The translations under genes were made by a program, and so were the position numbers. 59,455 bases of DNA from Bacteroidales bacterium UBA5762 (GTDB lineage: Bacteria > Bacteroidota > Bacteroidia > Bacteroidales > TTA-H9), in assembly GCA_002418865.1 (NCBI GenBank), contig DIEY01000102.1, forward strand, positions 9,834 to 69,288. The letters are read 5' to 3'. The notes under the pieces are model-generated. The model searched no databases. It saw only the letters and a list, made by a program, of their open reading frames with translations, and had not been told where the DNA came from. This document shows positions 56,127-59,455 of this stretch, piece after piece. Each line of letters starts with the position of its first letter. Within the stretch, counting starts at the first letter, position 1.

Positions 56127-56134
56127 CAAAGTTA
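56127..56134 (-). promoter_or_regulatory. -7 box for the BNR/PKD protein gene
   Basis: TAACTTTG on the minus strand, 30 nt before the ATG at 56096. Confidence 0.55.
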
Positions 56135-56169
56135 CATAAGAAAATGAAAACACACTCTCACAAACAAAA

Positions 56170-56195
56170 AAACACCGGGATCGATACCGGTGTTT
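56170..56195 (-). terminator. Terminator of the cyd operon
   Basis: Perfect 9-bp stem aaacaccgg (56170-56178)/ccggtgttt (56187-56195), 8-nt loop. On the minus strand the stem is followed by a T-rich run TTTTTTTGTTTG. It lies 22 nt after the stop of the 40-codon gene and also precedes the next gene's promoter. Confidence 0.85.
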
Positions 56196-56216
56196 CCTTA
56201 AAGAGCTGAAATAGTA

Positions 56217-56339
56217 TTACTTCTGTTGGCTTGATTTATTCTGATAGAGTCCCGACTTACGGAGAGCCCATTTTGTGATATAATAAACAAGCACCACAGA
56301 TACCGGCCAAGTAATAAACCAAATTATTTGTGTAATCAT
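56217..56339 (-). CDS. 40-residue single-span protein downstream of cydB, CydX-like candidate
   Basis: Small gene of 40 codons on the minus strand, ATG at 56339 and TAA at 56217-56219. Sequence begins MITQIIWFITWPVSVVLVYY and continues ITKWALRKSGLYQNKSSQQK: one membrane segment (about 5-22), then a basic tail. It starts 18 nt after the cydB stop and is followed by the operon terminator, so it is almost certainly transcribed with cydAB. Position and size match CydX or CydS subunits of cytochrome bd, but I see no sequence identity to them. A subunit role is inference. Confidence 0.7.
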   Translation of the reverse strand: MITQIIWFITWPVSVVLVYYITKWALRKSGLYQNKSSQQK

Positions 56340-56357
56340 AACTTTTCCGATTTTACA

Positions 56358-57557
56358 TTAATAAGAATGTGTATTTTCTTCGACTTCTTTTTCACTAACC
56401 TTGACTTTATTGATAGATCTCCATGCCCATACGATATAGGCGAGCACGAAGGGTACCAATAAAGATACGTAACTCATGACAGTCAGGGTATAATGGCTAC
56501 TTGAGCTGTTTTGAATAGTGAGGGAGCTTTGCATAAATGTGTTGAAAGTATCTGTTCCTTCGCCTAATGACCAATTAACAGCAGGGTAAAATGCAGTGTT
56601 GTTATAACCTGCTACGAGCAAAATTCCAAGGACAGCGAAGATAGCTCCAGGACCTGTAAACCAGAATCCGCGGGATGATTTTTTGAACAGCGTGAGTCCA
56701 ATTCCCCATAGAACAAGGATAACACCGAGCAAGAAAAGAATTAATACAATCGGCATTTGCAGGAAATTATGCAAATATTTGTAAGGTTCAAGATAAACCA
56801 TTTGAGTGGCAGGGTCAACCGCAAAACCTTTTTTTGTTAGAATACTTATTAAAAACCATAAAAAGAATACCAGAAAGAGGGGAGAGGAGATCATGAGATC
56901 TTTTCGGGCTCTTTGGTTAATTTTATCGTGTTCAACGGTGTTGATGATGTAAAGAGTGCCTAGGATACGGGCAAGCAAGAAGAGGGACAGGCCTAAGGCT
57001 ACATTGGTAAGATTAAGAACAGCCTCGAGTCCATGTGCAGGGCCAGTCCATTGTGAAATAATAGGAGAACCCGATTGAGGAAGTTGAGTTAGGTTGAGTT
57101 TATTGATTTGAAACTGGCTACCCGTGAAGAAAGTTCCGATAGCTGCACCTAAGAGAATGGTGCCAAGAAAACCGTTTAAAAACAAAAATACGTCGAAAGT
57201 GCGTTGTCCGAGCAGATTTTTAGGTTTGCTACGGAATTCGTACGATACTGCCTGAATAACAAACACAAAAAGGATAAGCATCCATACCCAGTAGGCTCCT
57301 CCAAAACTCGTACTATAAAATAAGGGAAATGAGGCGAAGAATGCGCCTCCAAATGTAACTAGGGTAGTAAAAGTCAATTCCCATTTTCGGCCAATAGAGT
57401 TAACAATTAACGTGCGTTCTAATTCAGTTTTCCCGAGACGATAAATAAGGGTTTGGCCTCCTTGCACAAAAGTAAGGAAGATGAGCAGAGCGCCAAGCAA
57501 TGATACAATAAAATACCAGTATTGTTGTAATGTTAAGAGTGATAAATTTTCAAACAT
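56358..57557 (-). CDS. cydB: Cytochrome bd ubiquinol oxidase subunit II
   Basis: Subunit II of the cytochrome bd oxidase that reduces O2 with quinol at high affinity. 399 residues with eight or nine membrane segments, normal size. Begins MFENLSLLTLQQYWYFIVSL and shows the CydB pattern including WVWMLILFVFVIQAVSYEFR and VNWSLGEGTDTFNTF. Preceded by cydA (2-nt gap) and followed by the 40-codon gene. All in one operon. Confidence 0.96.
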   Translation of the reverse strand: MFENLSLLTLQQYWYFIVSLLGALLIFLTFVQGGQTLIYRLGKTELERTLIVNSIGRKWELTFTTLVTFGGAFFASFPLFYSTSFGGAYWVWMLILFVFVIQAVSYEFRSKPKNLLGQRTFDVFLFLNGFLGTILLGAAIGTFFTGSQFQINKLNLTQLPQSGSPIISQWTGPAHGLEAVLNLTNVALGLSLFLLARILGTLYIINTVEHDKINQRARKDLMISSPLFLVFFLWFLISILTKKGFAVDPATQMVYLEPYKYLHNFLQMPIVLILFLLGVILVLWGIGLTLFKKSSRGFWFTGPGAIFAVLGILLVAGYNNTAFYPAVNWSLGEGTDTFNTFMQSSLTIQNSSSSHYTLTVMSYVSLLVPFVLAYIVWAWRSINKVKVSEKEVEENTHSY

Positions 57558-57559
57558 GG

Positions 57560-59095
57560 TTATTTCCCTCCATGGTTAGGTCCTTTTTTAATCTGAGCAA
57601 GCATAATACGTACTTCTGCTATGAGAAGTGTAGTGAATGTAATGGCAAACAGCCAAAAGGTGAGTTTTACACTTGAAACTTCGAGATGTGAAACTGCTGC
57701 GAAAGTTGGCATTAAATCTTGAATTACCCATGGTTGGCGGCCTACTTCAGCTACTACCCATCCGGCTTGAGAGGCAAGATAAGCCAATGGAATGGCAATA
57801 ATGGCAATAACCAGCATCCAGCGATGTTTTCCTAATGTGTCTCGAATTCCATGATATAAAAAGTAAATCATGAGAATAATAAATAAAAACCCAAGATAAA
57901 CCATCCATCTGAAGGAATAAAAGGTAAGCTTGACAGGAGGAATGGCTTGGGCAGCTTCGGTAAAGTAACCATAACCAAAATAGCTATAATTTTGATTCAA
58001 AACATTCATAGCTAAATCGGCCTTTGTTACATCACCTTCGTTTTTGGCTTCTTTGTATACCCTAAAAGCTTCTATGGCTAATCTTCCTTTTTCAATCTTT
58101 TCGTTTACTCCCATGATATCTTTTTCTTTATTTCCATACACTAAATCCACTATTCCAGGAACAAAAGCGTGAGGATTCAAATAAGCCATAAACGACAGCA
58201 TGTTTGGGATTTCAATTTTAAGCTTAGTGTCTTTCAAAATTTCTTCGTCAGCATTATTCTTTAGAAAACCAAAAGCTGTGTATGGGGCATTTTCTCTACC
58301 GTAGTTAAGATTTTCCATGGCTGCAAATTTGATGGGTTGAACTTGAGCCATGTGGCGGGCAGATGCATCACCAGTAATGACGGTATATAAACCAAAGAAT
58401 AATCCAAAGATAGAAGCAATAACAATGCTTCGGCGGGCGAATAATTTTTCACGGTTTTTCAAAAGGAACCAAGCGCTTACACCAATTACGAATATTGCCG
58501 AAAGGAGGTAAGCCGAAGCAGTAGTGTGTAGAAATTTGTTGATTGCCGTGGGTGAAAACAAAACTTCCCAAAAATTCGACATCTCATTACGAGCTGTGTC
58601 GGGATTAAAGGTGGTTCCAGTGGGATTTTGCATCCATGCATTGGCTACCAATATCCACAAAGATGATAGGTTAGAACCTAAAGCTACCAACCATGTTGAA
58701 GTTAGGTGAGCTCCTTTGCTTACTTTATTCCAACCAAAGAACATGACAGCCAGAAATGTGGCTTCCATAAAAAAGGCCATAATGCCTTCTATAGCTAAGG
58801 GCGCACCAAATATATCGCCTACAAACCAGGAGTAGTTCGACCAGTTGGTTCCAAACTCGAACTCCAGAATTATCCCTGTAGCTACGCCTATGGCAAAATT
58901 TATCCCGAACAGAGTCATCCAAAACTTGGTAATCTTTTTCCAGTGTTCATCGCCAGTTCGGGTGTACATAGTCTCCATCATGGCCATCATAATTGATAGA
59001 CCTAAGGTGAGAGGAACAAAAACCCAGTGAAACATAGCCGTGAGGGCAAATTGCCATCGCGACCAATCTACTAATGAGGGATCAATTTGCATCAT
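57560..59095 (-). CDS. cydA: Cytochrome bd ubiquinol oxidase subunit I
   Basis: Subunit I, binding haems b558, b595 and d. 511 residues. Haem ligand His23 in MFHWVFVPLTLGLS, haem b558 ligands His190 (NKFLHTTASAY) and Met398 (RWMVYLGF), Glu103/Glu111-type acidic residues in the EGIMAFFMEATFL helix, and the GRQPW signature (452-456). The Q loop is of moderate size. Starts MMQIDPSLVDWSRWQFALTA; DUF4492 begins 16 nt upstream. Confidence 0.97.
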   Translation of the reverse strand: MMQIDPSLVDWSRWQFALTAMFHWVFVPLTLGLSIMMAMMETMYTRTGDEHWKKITKFWMTLFGINFAIGVATGIILEFEFGTNWSNYSWFVGDIFGAPLAIEGIMAFFMEATFLAVMFFGWNKVSKGAHLTSTWLVALGSNLSSLWILVANAWMQNPTGTTFNPDTARNEMSNFWEVLFSPTAINKFLHTTASAYLLSAIFVIGVSAWFLLKNREKLFARRSIVIASIFGLFFGLYTVITGDASARHMAQVQPIKFAAMENLNYGRENAPYTAFGFLKNNADEEILKDTKLKIEIPNMLSFMAYLNPHAFVPGIVDLVYGNKEKDIMGVNEKIEKGRLAIEAFRVYKEAKNEGDVTKADLAMNVLNQNYSYFGYGYFTEAAQAIPPVKLTFYSFRWMVYLGFLFIILMIYFLYHGIRDTLGKHRWMLVIAIIAIPLAYLASQAGWVVAEVGRQPWVIQDLMPTFAAVSHLEVSSVKLTFWLFAITFTTLLIAEVRIMLAQIKKGPNHGGK

Positions 59096-59111
59096 ATACT
59101 TAGGATTTTGG

Positions 59112-59321
59112 TTATAAAGGTTTACGAGTTAGTTGTTCTGTAACATAGTTGATGCGACTCTTTTCATCGGGATACCTTTCCTTTAAAAAAGGCTTGAAAA
59201 AGAATATCCTGAATATCACAAACATGATAAATAACTTAATAAAAATTATAGTCCATAATTTTTTCCCTACCGTCATACTCTTGAAGCCATCAATATAAAA
59301 GTAAATGATTCTGCGAAACAT
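59112..59321 (-). CDS. DUF4492 small membrane protein
   Basis: 69 residues with one membrane segment (about 22-45, LWTIIFIKLFIMFVIFRIFF). DUF4492 is a Bacteroidota family found immediately upstream of cydA, as here (16-nt gap). Its role in the cytochrome bd oxidase (assembly or subunit) is unknown. First gene of the operon seen; any promoter lies in the remaining 134 nt, where I found no clear -7 box. Confidence 0.85.
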   Translation of the reverse strand: MFRRIIYFYIDGFKSMTVGKKLWTIIFIKLFIMFVIFRIFFFKPFLKERYPDEKSRINYVTEQLTRKPL

Positions 59322-59455
59322 AGGTTAGTAGAATTTATTTTGATAATTAAATTATTCTCATGTATTTCGATTTTGGTTTTCGCCAGCTAAAATAAGTCTG
59401 TTTCAATTAACATGCAACTATCTTGATGTTTTCTTTTGAATTTTTTATAAAATGT

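Noticed and set aside
1..59455. tRNA or rRNA genes
   Set aside because: No cloverleaf-type T-loop/acceptor arrangement or rRNA-like block was found by reading both strands; TTCGAATC-like matches lie inside coding regions.

Overview
The window is a contiguous piece of a Bacteroidota chromosome, most likely order Bacteroidales. The evidence is the AT-rich sequence, the many Bacteroidota-type -7 promoter elements (TAnnTTTG), four proteins with type IX secretion (T9SS) C-terminal sorting domains, Bacteroidota-specific families (DUF3822, DUF4293, DUF5103, DUF2520, DUF4492), a Rho factor with a long disordered insert, and the Na+-translocating NQR complex next to a cytochrome bd oxidase. I could not assign a species. 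No tRNA, rRNA or CRISPR array was recognised.

Layout. 1-6.8 kb: end of an HGSNAT-like membrane acyltransferase, glycine decarboxylase gcvP, a universal stress protein with a YfcE-like phosphoesterase, and a DUF4293 membrane protein. 7-13.4 kb: rho, an operon of an unknown membrane-anchored protein, DUF3822 and rsmD, and the opposing coaD/thioredoxin-like pair. 13.5-18.5 kb: a minus-strand operon rsfS-ftsH-LUD-DUF2007-cdsA-psd (ribosome silencing, membrane proteolysis, phospholipid synthesis), divergent from birA. 19.3-24.7 kb: pyrE with a SRPBCC gene, then an operon of DUF2520, a KdsC-like phosphatase, a UbiA prenyltransferase and GtrA, preceded by DUF5103. 25-31 kb: complete nqrABCDEF, whose stop codon abuts a decayed GxxExxY gene. 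31-42 kb: an AmrS-like radical SAM protein, a membrane-fused spermidine synthase-like protein, adenosine deaminase, a periplasmic thioredoxin, two glycosyltransferases, an LptF/G permease and a GNAT-like protein. 42-46.2 kb: two secreted T9SS proteins, each followed by a strong terminator.

46.2-49.5 kb is a decayed accessory segment. It holds two 179-nt, nearly identical structured repeats resembling group II intron 3' ends, a multiply broken Tat-type hemerythrin gene beside an intact DoxX gene, an IS3-type transposase remnant, a DUF4143 ATPase with an internal deletion, and CGCAGATTT-type repeats. 49.5-56.1 kb holds two large secreted T9SS proteins: an M14 carboxypeptidase and a BNR/VPS10-like PKD protein. 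56.2-59.3 kb is a cytochrome bd operon, DUF4492-cydA-cydB, followed by an overlooked 40-codon membrane peptide and a terminator.

Functionally, NQR (NADH to quinone, Na+ export) and cytochrome bd (quinol to O2) would form a short high-affinity respiratory chain. CdsA/Psd, LptF/G and the glycosyltransferases build the envelope that carries T9SS cargo. The most notable items are the 40-aa peptide in the cyd operon, the paired intron-tail-like RNAs, and the -7 box pattern, which corrects several start codons.
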